Shown piece after piece: positions 17,897-26,149 of a DNA stretch of 47,672 nucleotides. Every line of letters begins with the position of its first letter. Position 1 is the first letter of the stretch. The position numbers were made by a program, and so were the translations under genes. The stretch is from Alphaproteobacteria bacterium UBA1908 (lineage in GTDB: Bacteria; Pseudomonadota; Alphaproteobacteria; Caedimonadales; UBA1908): contig DDGG01000027.1 of NCBI GenBank assembly GCA_002337525.1, positions 1 to 47,672 on the forward strand, written 5' to 3'. A model generated the notes under the pieces. It saw nothing but the letters and a program-made list of their open reading frames with translations. It was not told the origin of the DNA and searched no databases.

Positions 17897-19183
17897 TCAG
17901 GTTTTGATTGACATCAGACTGTCAAACATTGTTTTCTTCGTTGAGATAGAGCGTGTATTGGCAACATAGTGATTTTGTAGCTCGATCAAATCTGTCATTT
18001 TTTCGGCAATATCAACTGTCGATTTTTCCAGGGCATTAGAAACAATTTTTCCAAGCCCCCCCGCTTTTGGAAGATCCAGAACATAGGTTCCCGAGAGATC
18101 AGTCTGAATCCAGGAGTTTCCTGTCTGGGACTCCAGCCGATCGGGGGCCGCAAAGTTGGCAAGGGCGACACGAGCAATTTTAAGTTCCTGACCATTACTG
18201 TAAATAGCCGAAACAATCCCGTCTTCGTTAATATTAACACTTCGAAATGTTCCGAATTCACGACCATCCTGATCAATTGTAGGCGCAGAGAACTGACCTG
18301 CCCGGCTGGTTAATCCTTCATTTGACCCCACAGATCCGAAATGAAGACTGATTGTTGTATTATTCGCATTCGTCACAGCATTATCCCAGTCAATGACAAG
18401 ATCTTCTAAAGCACCGACTCCATCAAAACTTGCAGGCTGACCATTGCCATCAAAAACAACCGTTAGAGGGGTGGCTCCATTATAAGGCGTTCCAGCTGTC
18501 GCACGTGTAATATTGGCATCAGGGGCATCTGGACAACTAATAGATCCCGTCCACGTTGCTGGCGCAATCGCTGTTTTAGTCCAGGTAATCGTCAGGTTGT
18601 GACGCGCTCCCAGAGAATCGAAAACAGGGACAACTGTCTCACGCGCCTCGCCAACAGGGTCTGTCGATGGCAAGTTAAGTTGCAATGAAATATTCTCTGT
18701 CGCCTTGGCCAGTCCACTAACCTTGCTGACATTAACAGTTGTCAAGGATGCCAGATCACTGATTGAAACACCCGCCGGGACATTTCCATTCTCATCAGTT
18801 CTCCATCCTTGCAGATAGTTACCACTCACATTCACCAAGTCTCCCCGCTTGTTAGGATAGAAATGACCGGCCCGCGTATATTCAATTTCCTGCACATCGG
18901 GTTTACGGCTCGTGACAAAGAAACCGTTCCCCGCAATAGCAAGGTGTGTCGCAGAGTTTGACGTTTCCAAAACACCCTGAGCAGAGACATTCTGGACAAT
19001 ACTTGATAAAACACCTCCGGAAGAAAAGTCATTTCCCTGGCCCGTTACAAGTGTCAGAAAATAGGAATTTGACTCCTTGTATCCATGGGTTTGAGCGTTA
19101 GCAATCGCGTCAGATACTGTCCCTGTTGCAGCCGAGTTCGACCTTAAAGCAGATGTATTATCGGCAAAACTTAATCCTGGCAT
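17897..19183 (-). CDS. flgE: Flagellar hook protein FlgE
   Basis: 428 residues. It polymerises into the extracellular flagellar hook. Axial-protein features include IAGNGFFVTSRKPDVQEIEY, then TRAGHFYPNKRGDLVNVSGN, a divergent D1/D2 core, and a C-terminal helix ending VANTRSISTKKTMFDSLMSI, as in hook and rod proteins. The N-terminal helix is unusual (SDAIANAQTHGYKES in place of ISNNIANVNTTGFK-like sequence). It is the last gene of fliK-flgD-flgE, 46 bp after flgD. Confidence 0.92.
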   Translation of the reverse strand: MPGLSFADNTSALRSNSAATGTVSDAIANAQTHGYKESNSYFLTLVTGQGNDFSSGGVLSSIVQNVSAQGVLETSNSATHLAIAGNGFFVTSRKPDVQEIEYTRAGHFYPNKRGDLVNVSGNYLQGWRTDENGNVPAGVSISDLASLTTVNVSKVSGLAKATENISLQLNLPSTDPVGEARETVVPVFDSLGARHNLTITWTKTAIAPATWTGSISCPDAPDANITRATAGTPYNGATPLTVVFDGNGQPASFDGVGALEDLVIDWDNAVTNANNTTISLHFGSVGSNEGLTSRAGQFSAPTIDQDGREFGTFRSVNINEDGIVSAIYSNGQELKIARVALANFAAPDRLESQTGNSWIQTDLSGTYVLDLPKAGGLGKIVSNALEKSTVDIAEKMTDLIELQNHYVANTRSISTKKTMFDSLMSIKT

Positions 19184-19229
19184 TTTACTCTCCTTATTCT
19201 TTCAATAAATTGTATTGTTTCTTTTAAAA

Positions 19230-20141
19230 TTAAAGATGCAGATCTTCTTCCCCTATCGATCTTCTCGCCTGGTCCTCCAGGGCTTGTGCAAGTGAGCCAG
19301 CTTGACCCTCCCGATCATCTGCTGTTTTTCTCAGAAGCTCCCCGGAAAGACCTAATTTTTCCTGGTAAATTTGGGCACTCTGAACGCTGATAAGATCTGT
19401 CATATCGTAATGTTGCCCCGCGATAGCATAACGAGGTTTTCCACCTTTTAAATCGCTTCCGCTTACACGACCCATCACAGTTGTTGTTGCCGCCAGAGGT
19501 TCCCCTTTTGTATCACGCAGAATATCGCCATCTGCCCCGACAAGGCTGACCCTGAATTTATACTTGCCGGGTCTGACTGCTTGTCCTTCATTATCTCTTC
19601 CATCCCAAACCAGACCATGGAACCCATCACCTGTTGTCTCGACTTCCCCTTCAATAATTCGAACAACATGGTCTTTGCTATCCGTAATGATATAAGACGC
19701 TTTTTCTGTTTCAGGAGGGGCATAAAACCCTAGCTCAACTTGCTCATGAGGCGAGTACATAAACTCGTCCCCCTTAATCTTAACCAAATTATCAAGGTTT
19801 TGAGCCGCCTGCAGCATTTTCGACACTTCTGAGCTTGCTGACATTTTTTGCAAGATCTCCTTAACTTCAACAATCCCCTGGGTTTGAGCCACAATCGAAA
19901 ATTGTTGAGACATATCTTTAACATCCATAGGGTTTGTGGGATCCTGATTTTTTAAGGTTGCACACAAAAGACGCAAAGAATCCTCAAAATTACCCAGTAC
20001 AGATTCAGAAGAAATCCCTTCTGGCGCTGCTCCAAAATCATTATCATAGGCTTTTTGGGCATTAATTTCAGACATTGCTTTTTCATATCGAGGATCCACA
20101 ATATCACTTAATCGGCGATCTACTGCGTTTACTGATGGCAT
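19230..20141 (-). CDS. flgD: Flagellar hook assembly (capping) protein FlgD
   Basis: 303 residues from the chosen start. It caps the growing hook and permits FlgE polymerisation. The N-terminal FlgD signature is present (LCATLKNQDPTNPMDVKDM, followed by QFSIVAQTQGIVEV). The middle has the Ig-like/FLG_D strands including VWDGRDNEGQAVRPGKYKFR. The frame opens at 20186, but the ATG at 20141 is preferred: it has TTAGGAGACAGGAA directly upstream and avoids overlap with fliK, whose stop is at 20152. Central gene of the hook operon. Confidence 0.93.
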   Translation of the reverse strand: MPSVNAVDRRLSDIVDPRYEKAMSEINAQKAYDNDFGAAPEGISSESVLGNFEDSLRLLCATLKNQDPTNPMDVKDMSQQFSIVAQTQGIVEVKEILQKMSASSEVSKMLQAAQNLDNLVKIKGDEFMYSPHEQVELGFYAPPETEKASYIITDSKDHVVRIIEGEVETTGDGFHGLVWDGRDNEGQAVRPGKYKFRVSLVGADGDILRDTKGEPLAATTTVMGRVSGSDLKGGKPRYAIAGQHYDMTDLISVQSAQIYQEKLGLSGELLRKTADDREGQAGSLAQALEDQARRSIGEEDLHL

Positions 20142-20151
20142 TTCCTGTCTC

Positions 20152-21723
20152 CTAAGCCAAGGTATCGAGCACTCGGCTCGCATCAAGTTGTTGTACGAGG
20201 TTTAGTTTTGCAAGGTCTGTGCCAACTTCACCAGAATCACCATCTTCCGGGGATTTAAAAAGCGCATTACCCTTGTCCTGAAAGGTTTTTTCAGAGTCCT
20301 GGCTTTGATCCTGAAGATCAAAAGTCATCCCTTCCCTTCCAACATCAAAAGCCTCTGCAATCACTTGCTTCAGGGTTGATGCCTCTCGATTAAACAGCTC
20401 AAAGGCTTCAGACTTCTCTGTCTTGACCACAGCATCGACTCGCCCTTCGGCTGTTAAACGCACTTCAACATCAATACGCCCCAAATTTTCCGGCATAAGA
20501 CGAAGCGACAGGGTCCCGGGTTTGGTCCGTGTTGGCTCTGAAAAATTCATGGCAATAAATTTGGGGGATTCTGGCGTGCCGTTTCCAGAAGCATGAAAAA
20601 CTGGTTTTTCAAGATTTCTCCCTGAAACGACTAAAGCATCTCTGAAACGCAGACCTGAAAAAGAATGTTCGCCCCCCTGTTCTGTTTCCAACACAGTTGT
20701 TTCAAAAGAGGGTTCCTGTGAAAAAGAAGAGGCTTCTCTTCTGGAAGACGCAGAAAATGCATCACCCCTAACACGCTTCGCTTGAGGGTCAAAAAAAACA
20801 GTATTTTTTTTGACTTTCTCCTCTTCTGGGCTCATTGCCAGTTTTTTGGTCCCCTTATAGGATTTGTCTTGGGACACACTACCGTCAGTTTCTGCAAGAG
20901 GCCGCGCCGACATTTCTGATAGAATTAGGGGGTCTGATGTTTGAACCTGATGAAGTTTTCCTCCAAGATTAATATACTCTGTTTCCACACCCTGGTTAGG
21001 AAGAACAACAAAACGCACTTTATCAGCTTTAAAATGAGCAGGCACCTTTTCTTCCCCGTTCGATAAACTTTCATGTTGAATAGGTTCGTGCAAAGAACTT
21101 GCTGATTTCCTTTTTTCTATAAAAGCCTCGGTATGGCCCTCCTTTTCTAATTTTGCAGAAAGGGCTGGCGAGAACTCGTTTTCAATACGAGTTGCATGTT
21201 GAAAACCGGATATACTTTGAAAGTGAAAAGGCTGAAAACCAGGCATACCCGACTTAAAAACATTTTCATCCTCAAAATCCAAATGTTTTACTCTCGCTCC
21301 CTCCTGTGCTTCCGCGTTCCCAATAGTCTCTTGCTGACCTTTCATCAAAGCCCTTAAATCAGATTCCGCCAAACTTTGGAGGGAACTTTCCCTCATCGAT
21401 ACAGGAGAAGTTGATATTTTCTTGTCAATTCTTCCAGAACTTAACTCTGGTCGCGCTCCCTGTTCAGGTAAATCTGGATTCTTTAAAAGTCGCTTTGAAC
21501 CAGCTTTTTGTTCATCCCTACAGTCCCCTTCCAAAACAACATTTTTCTGAAGTGAAGTCAGCCTGGAATCAACGTCTGTTAATAATGCCTGAAAAAGTAA
21601 ACCTTCAGGTATTGTGTCTCCTTCAAAAAAAGCGGCATCAGATTGGCATTCCGCCTCTTTATTTTTTGAAGCAGGCACCCCTTCAACTCCTTTTAAAAGA
21701 GGGGGAGACATTAAAGTTTCCAT
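20152..21723 (-). CDS. fliK: Flagellar hook-length control protein FliK
   Basis: 523 residues. FliK measures hook length and triggers the export switch with FlhB. The first ~370 residues are low-conservation, charged and Ser/Glu-rich, as usual for the ruler part. The conserved C-terminal Flg_hook domain is at about 400-490: KPGTLSLRLMPENLGRIDVE, then VRLTAEGRVDAVVKTEKSEA. It is first in the operon, ending 10 bp before the flgD start, and preceded at 21762-21777 by a sigma-54-like promoter. Confidence 0.9.
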   Translation of the reverse strand: METLMSPPLLKGVEGVPASKNKEAECQSDAAFFEGDTIPEGLLFQALLTDVDSRLTSLQKNVVLEGDCRDEQKAGSKRLLKNPDLPEQGARPELSSGRIDKKISTSPVSMRESSLQSLAESDLRALMKGQQETIGNAEAQEGARVKHLDFEDENVFKSGMPGFQPFHFQSISGFQHATRIENEFSPALSAKLEKEGHTEAFIEKRKSASSLHEPIQHESLSNGEEKVPAHFKADKVRFVVLPNQGVETEYINLGGKLHQVQTSDPLILSEMSARPLAETDGSVSQDKSYKGTKKLAMSPEEEKVKKNTVFFDPQAKRVRGDAFSASSRREASSFSQEPSFETTVLETEQGGEHSFSGLRFRDALVVSGRNLEKPVFHASGNGTPESPKFIAMNFSEPTRTKPGTLSLRLMPENLGRIDVEVRLTAEGRVDAVVKTEKSEAFELFNREASTLKQVIAEAFDVGREGMTFDLQDQSQDSEKTFQDKGNALFKSPEDGDSGEVGTDLAKLNLVQQLDASRVLDTLA

Positions 21724-21761
21724 TTCTGGCCATCTTGTTACTATTTATCTGCAAGAAGCAA

Positions 21762-21777
21762 TGCAATTTGAATGCCA
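21762..21777 (-). promoter_or_regulatory. Sigma-54-like -24/-12 promoter of the fliK-flgD-flgE operon
   Basis: On the minus strand the sequence reads TGGCATTCAAATTGCA, a near-perfect match to the RpoN consensus TGGCACG-N4-TTGCA with the invariant GG and GC ten bases apart. The -12 GC is about 40 bp before the fliK ATG, a normal leader length. A second similar site precedes flgF (44334-44349). RpoN and an activator gene are not in this window. Confidence 0.75.
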
Positions 21778-22046
21778 AGCTTGATCAATACCTTTTGTTA
21801 TTTGAAATGAACATGAACAACTAATTGATCTATAAGCAATAAAACTTATACTTAGAGCCACAAATTCTTATAAAAATGCCTCTTTGGTACTAATAAAATA
21901 GTAAAAAAAGAGCAAAATATCCTCATTATAAAAAAAATATCTATATTTTACCTTTTTTTTGGCTTTTTTGACTTCCTAGCTCTTGACCAATGACGCGTTC
22001 TTAGGCAGCTTTAAAAAGATAAAATGTTTTTTATAGAAAGCACAAA
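21778..22046. other. Divergent spacer between fliK and ihfB
   Basis: A very AT-rich intergenic stretch with long A and T tracts, including a TTTTTTTTT-type run near 21950. A possible -35 hexamer TTGACC lies near 21984, but no well-spaced -10 is visible. No ORF is supported. The A/T tracts may favour bending and would suit autoregulation of ihfB, which is inference. Confidence 0.35.
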
Positions 22047-22325
22047 ATGACTCGCTCTGAACTTGTTGACGCTATTTTGGAAAAAAATCCTGAGATGACT
22101 CAAAAGCAGGCAGAAAATTTAATGTCTGTTATTCTTAATGAAATTACAAATACCTTGTCTGAAGGAGGACGGGTTGAATTGAGAGGTTTTGGTGTTTTTT
22201 CTGTTCGACAGCGTGAAGAACGAGAAGGTCGAAACCCTCGCACAGGCGAAACTGTGACAGTTAAGGCAAAAGGGGTTCCCTTTTTTAAGGCAGGAAAATT
22301 GTTAAAAGATAGACTGAATAAGTAA
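22047..22325 (+). CDS. ihfB: Integration host factor beta subunit (HU/IHF family)
   Basis: 92 residues with the full HU/IHF fold. Features are TRSELVDAILEKNPEMTQKQ at the N-terminus, the VELRGFGVFSVRQRE strand and the DNA-inserting arm tip GRNPRTGETV. The wording GFGVFSVRQREEREGRNPRT, then KGVPFFKAGKLLKDRLN, is closer to IHF-beta than to HU. The position before lapA matches the conserved alphaproteobacterial ihfB-lapA order. It bends DNA and assists sigma-54 promoters, which is relevant to the flagellar promoters here. Confidence 0.9.
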   Translation: MTRSELVDAILEKNPEMTQKQAENLMSVILNEITNTLSEGGRVELRGFGVFSVRQREEREGRNPRTGETVTVKAKGVPFFKAGKLLKDRLNK

Positions 22326-22399
22326 ATTGGTATCTCTATAAAAATTTGGAAGAGATGCAACAGCAATAACCTATTGAACAAAAACGAAAGTGAAAGCCT

Positions 22400-22669
22400 T
22401 TGAAATATATTAGCTGGACTATCTCGGTTCTTCTTGTCATTTTTTCAATTTTGTTTTCGTTAACAAATTCGAATCTCCTGCATATTAATTTGTGGCCCAG
22501 TGATTATGTTCTAAGCTTGCCCCTCCCCCTTTTTGCTTTTCTTCTTTTTTTACTGGGCTTTATTACAGGAGCCTTCACAGTATGGCGCCATGGACAGGAA
22601 AAACGCCGAAAATTAAAAAAGAGGGTGAAGAATACTCAAAACTCTGATATATACGGGCCATACGCATGA
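22400..22669 (+). CDS. lapA: LapA-domain (DUF1049) membrane protein
   Basis: 89 residues beginning with TTG. Two membrane helices (ISWTISVLLVIFSILFSLTN and LPLPLFAFLLFLLGFITGAF) and a short basic cytoplasmic tail match the LapA/DUF1049 family, which in E. coli functions with LapB in lipopolysaccharide assembly control. It follows ihfB, as in many alphaproteobacteria. The TTG start rests on the frame and the first helix; no good ATG precedes the helix. Confidence 0.8.
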   Translation: MKYISWTISVLLVIFSILFSLTNSNLLHINLWPSDYVLSLPLPLFAFLLFLLGFITGAFTVWRHGQEKRRKLKKRVKNTQNSDIYGPYA

Positions 22670-22823
22670 TATCAAAGTACTATAAGAAGTTTCTTTAAAA
22701 ATAAAATTAATATTTTAAAAGTTTTGTCATAAACTTTTGTGCTATATGTCATGGAATCAGACTTTTTATGATTGAATCTGGTACAGTTTAAAGCCGGATG
22801 TATTAGGATGTTGAGGTAACAGC

Positions 22824-23705
22824 ATGAATTGGCTAACAAATTTTGTTCGTCCAAAACTTCAAGCCCTTGTTGGGAAAGAAGTTCCTGATAATTTGTGGCA
22901 CAAATGTAATAGCTGTGAACAGATGATTTTTCATCGTGATTTAACAGAAAATCTTTATGTTTGCCGTCATTGTGGCCACCATAGACGCTTAAAAGCCAAA
23001 CAGCGCCTTGATTTTCTTTTTGATGAAGGAAAGTATATTTTGCTGCCTTTGACAAAACCAACTCAAGATCCCTTAAAATTTAAAGATATCAAAAAGTATT
23101 CAGACCGCCTTAAAGAAGCACGTCAAAAAACAAAAGAAGAAGATACCGTTCTGGTTGCTCATGGTACGATTGAAGGCCTTCCTGCGGTTGTTGCGGCCTT
23201 TGACTTCCACTTTATGGGAGGATCCATGGGGATGGCTGCTGGCAATGCCCTTATTGATGCCAGTAAAGCGGCTCTTGAAAAGAACGCGGCTCTTATTGCT
23301 ATTCCCGCTTCAGGGGGAGCGCGCATGCAAGAAGGTATTTTGTCCCTCATGCAAATGGCACGGACGACTGTTGCTGTGACTCAGGTTAAAGAGGCAGGTC
23401 TTCCTTTTATCACTCTTTTATCTGATCCAACGGCAGGAGGGGTTACGGCTTCTTTTGCTATGTTAGGAGATATTGCCCTTGCAGAACCAGGCGCTATGAT
23501 CTGCTTTGCGGGCCGGCGCGTGATTGAACAAACGATTCGTGAAAAATTGCCTGACGATTTTCAAACAGCTGAGCATCTTAAGAAACACGGTATGGTCGAT
23601 ATGGTTGTCGAAAGGTCAGAGCTTCCGAAAACACTTGGTCTTCTACTGGGACATTTGATGTCTGCTGCTCGTGAAGAAAGAGCGCCTGCCTTCTCCGGCG
23701 TTTAG
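22824..23705 (+). CDS. accD: Acetyl-CoA carboxylase carboxyltransferase beta subunit
   Basis: 293 residues. It forms malonyl-CoA with AccA for fatty-acid synthesis. The N-terminal zinc ribbon has Cys pairs CNSC and CRHC about 15 residues apart. The crotonase-type core includes MGGSMGMAAGNALIDASKAA, then SGGARMQEGILSLMQMART and LLSDPTAGGVTASFAMLGD. It lies 11 bp upstream of folC in the usual accD-folC operon. Confidence 0.97.
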   Translation: MNWLTNFVRPKLQALVGKEVPDNLWHKCNSCEQMIFHRDLTENLYVCRHCGHHRRLKAKQRLDFLFDEGKYILLPLTKPTQDPLKFKDIKKYSDRLKEARQKTKEEDTVLVAHGTIEGLPAVVAAFDFHFMGGSMGMAAGNALIDASKAALEKNAALIAIPASGGARMQEGILSLMQMARTTVAVTQVKEAGLPFITLLSDPTAGGVTASFAMLGDIALAEPGAMICFAGRRVIEQTIREKLPDDFQTAEHLKKHGMVDMVVERSELPKTLGLLLGHLMSAAREERAPAFSGV

Positions 23706-23716
23706 CATGAAAGTAT

Positions 23717-25066
23717 ATGTCAGAACATACATCCCTTTCGAATCGCCTTTCTGACCTTCATAATCATTTCCCAAATTCAACAACGCTTGGCCTTGAACGT
23801 ATTCATGGTTTTCTTGAACTCCTGGGGTTTCCTCAGAAAAAGCTTCCTCCTGTTATTCACCTTGCCGGGACAAACGGCAAAGGATCAACACTCGCTTTTT
23901 TAAAAGCTCTTTTTGAGACTTCCGGAAAATCTGTTCATTGCTTTATATCGCCACACCTTATGATACCAAACGAGCGTATAATCCTGAACGGACACCCCAT
24001 TTCAGATCAAAACTTTCACACACTTATTGATGAAACACTGGCACTTGGGCAAAAAATCAGGGGGCTCAGTTGGTTTGAATTTTTAACCGGAATAGCTTTT
24101 CTGGCTTTCTCACGACAGCCTGCTGATATTTTACTCCTCGAAACGGGACTTGGGGGGCGACTGGACGCGACCAATTCGATCGAAAAACCTTTAGCGACAC
24201 TTATTACATCTATTTCCTATGATCACGAGCACTTTTTGGGAAACGGGCTTGAAAAAATTGCCTTCGAAAAAGCTGGTATTTTCAAACCTGAGACCCCAGT
24301 CTTTAGTGTGTCTCAGCCCACAAAAGTTCAAAAGGTACTTCAAAAACAGGCTCAATTGAAAAAATGTCCCTTCTATGAGGAAGGTCAACACTGGCAAATA
24401 ACAAATACCCCCACGGGCTCTCATTTTCAAAACAAAAGAGCTTATGACCTCCCAAAACCTGCGTTGTGTGGCTCTCATCAACTTCAAAACGCAGGACTGG
24501 CAATCGCCTGTTTTTCACATTTTTTCCCCAGGGATACGTCATCAGATACTCTAGAATCTGCCCTTAAAAATGTCCAATGGCCAGGACGTCTTCAATGCCT
24601 TGAAGATCATCCCTACCTGGGTATCTTCCCTCAAGGGTCACGTGTTTGGGTCGATGGGGCTCATAATGAAGGAGGGGCCAAAGCTCTGGCAAGGTCTATT
24701 CAGTCGTGGACCCCCTTTCCTATTCTCGCCATTAGCCTTTTAAAAAGTAAAGACTCGGAGACTTTTTTAAAACCCCTTGTAAAACCCGGTAAAATTGTTT
24801 TTCTGATGCCGTGCCCCTCACAGTCGCCCAGCCACGACCCGGAAAATCTGGCATTAATTGTTCGTCGTTTGGGGGGAATCCCCCTCATTTTTGATTCTCA
24901 TTGGGCACTCTTCTCTTCCCTCAAAAACAAAAGTAACGCATCTCTCAACGAGCTCATCAAAATCGGTCCGCTCAACATTCTTTTCTGTGGGTCCCTCTAT
25001 ACCGTTGGAAGCATTTTGAGTGAGAGCACAAAAGAAAGGAAGCCTTTTTTCAAAACGTCCTCCTAA
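23717..25066 (+). CDS. folC: Bifunctional folylpolyglutamate/dihydrofolate synthase
   Basis: 449 residues. It ligates glutamate to dihydropteroate and folates. The Mur-ligase P-loop is HLAGTNGKGSTLAFLK, with ETGLGGRLDATNSI and YDHEHFLGNGLEKIAFEKAG following. The C-terminal domain has VWVDGAHNEGGAKAL, and the conserved ILFCGSLYTVGSIL close to the end. The final ~70 codons overlap, on the opposite strand, the tail of the exported Sel1-like protein. FolC conservation reaches into that overlap, so this frame is the secure one. Confidence 0.96.
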   Translation: MSEHTSLSNRLSDLHNHFPNSTTLGLERIHGFLELLGFPQKKLPPVIHLAGTNGKGSTLAFLKALFETSGKSVHCFISPHLMIPNERIILNGHPISDQNFHTLIDETLALGQKIRGLSWFEFLTGIAFLAFSRQPADILLLETGLGGRLDATNSIEKPLATLITSISYDHEHFLGNGLEKIAFEKAGIFKPETPVFSVSQPTKVQKVLQKQAQLKKCPFYEEGQHWQITNTPTGSHFQNKRAYDLPKPALCGSHQLQNAGLAIACFSHFFPRDTSSDTLESALKNVQWPGRLQCLEDHPYLGIFPQGSRVWVDGAHNEGGAKALARSIQSWTPFPILAISLLKSKDSETFLKPLVKPGKIVFLMPCPSQSPSHDPENLALIVRRLGGIPLIFDSHWALFSSLKNKSNASLNELIKIGPLNILFCGSLYTVGSILSESTKERKPFFKTSS

Positions 25067-26140
25067 ATTATTATTCTTGGACCTCATTTCTTTTAGACAG
25101 CCCCCTTCTGACTGGGACTCAAAAGCCCATATAGGCCAGAGCTCTTGTGTGTCAGACCCTACTTGTTCTCTATGCCCTACAGCTGTTGGTATTCTCTGCC
25201 CTGAAAAACACCTCATATAAGGCGATACGTGTAATTCTAAACAAAAATTGTCAGGGTCAAGTACTTGCGAAATAGTTTTTCGAGAAGGTTGAGAGGGCTT
25301 TTCCTGAGCAGATGGTGTAAATTCCGGAGCAAAAGGGCTCATTTTCTTGTCTTGATCATCAGGTTCTTCAAAAGTTATAGAATTTCCCTCAGGCATCAAA
25401 TCGGGAAAAAACGAAGCAATCCATTTCTCTCCTTCACTATATGACTGTTTTGCAAATTTTTCTGCCCGTTCAGGTGATTTAATAACACCTAAACCCAAAT
25501 GTAGCGTCATTGCATAAAGAGCTTTGAGGCGAGGTGTCTCACGAGAATTATGAAGAAATAGATTCAAGCTAAAAAAGAGTCTTGAGTTTCGTCGGGTTTC
25601 TTTACAATAAAGTGATGCGACTCTTAGAAACTCTGCTTCTACAGAGTCCGGTTGATCTTCCATAAAATCCTGATGTGCATCAAATAACGTCTTTCCCTTC
25701 CTGGCACTTTTTGAATTGGAGATTAGATTAAAAAGAGAGGTCAGGTCCTCTCCAGATAAAAAGGAAGTTGCCTCAAAGTCTTTCTTTTCTACAAAAGGTC
25801 TCTTTAATGTCTTTTGGTGTCCCCCAATCTTTATTTTTTCCGATGTTCTTACCTGGACTGTATGATTTCCAGCAACATCGAAGTCAGAGAATTTCTTTTC
25901 CTTTCGATGATTTTCCTGGTCCTGAGCCTGTGAAAATCTCCTGGTTTTAGTTCTGGTTCTGCGCCTATGATACTTTTTTGTTCCTGGACATGTGCCCGTA
26001 GAATATTTTAAAGAATGAGCTGTTTTTTTTCGACTCATTGAGCAAGAACATTCCAAAAGGTCATGACTAGAGTAACTAAGAGGGGAGAGCGTCAGAAAAA
26101 TAAGAAAAGAGACAACAACCAACAAAGTTTTTTTAGACAA
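24854..26140 (-). CDS. Exported protein with a single Sel1-like repeat; tail overlaps folC antisense
   Basis: 428 residues with a signal peptide (KKTLLVVVSFLIFLTLSPLS). A very basic linker follows (KKYHRRRTRTKTRR), then a helical region. At about residues 215-250 one Sel1/TPR-like unit can be read (LKALYAMTLHLGLGVIKSPE, then RAEKFAKQSY). Pro/Ser-rich sequence and a Cys-containing tail complete it. The last 213 bp run antisense to the end of folC. Such a long convergent overlap is unusual and suggests the original stop was lost. It lies 9 bp after the rarA stop, same direction. Family and role are unknown; Sel1 proteins often mediate host or partner contacts. Confidence 0.6.
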   Translation of the reverse strand: MSKKTLLVVVSFLIFLTLSPLSYSSHDLLECSCSMSRKKTAHSLKYSTGTCPGTKKYHRRRTRTKTRRFSQAQDQENHRKEKKFSDFDVAGNHTVQVRTSEKIKIGGHQKTLKRPFVEKKDFEATSFLSGEDLTSLFNLISNSKSARKGKTLFDAHQDFMEDQPDSVEAEFLRVASLYCKETRRNSRLFFSLNLFLHNSRETPRLKALYAMTLHLGLGVIKSPERAEKFAKQSYSEGEKWIASFFPDLMPEGNSITFEEPDDQDKKMSPFAPEFTPSAQEKPSQPSRKTISQVLDPDNFCLELHVSPYMRCFSGQRIPTAVGHREQVGSDTQELWPIWAFESQSEGGCLKEMRSKNNNLGGRFEKRLPFFCALTQNASNGIEGPTEKNVERTDFDELVERCVTFVFEGREECPMRIKNEGDSPQTTNN

Positions 26141-26149
26141 GCAAGTTCC

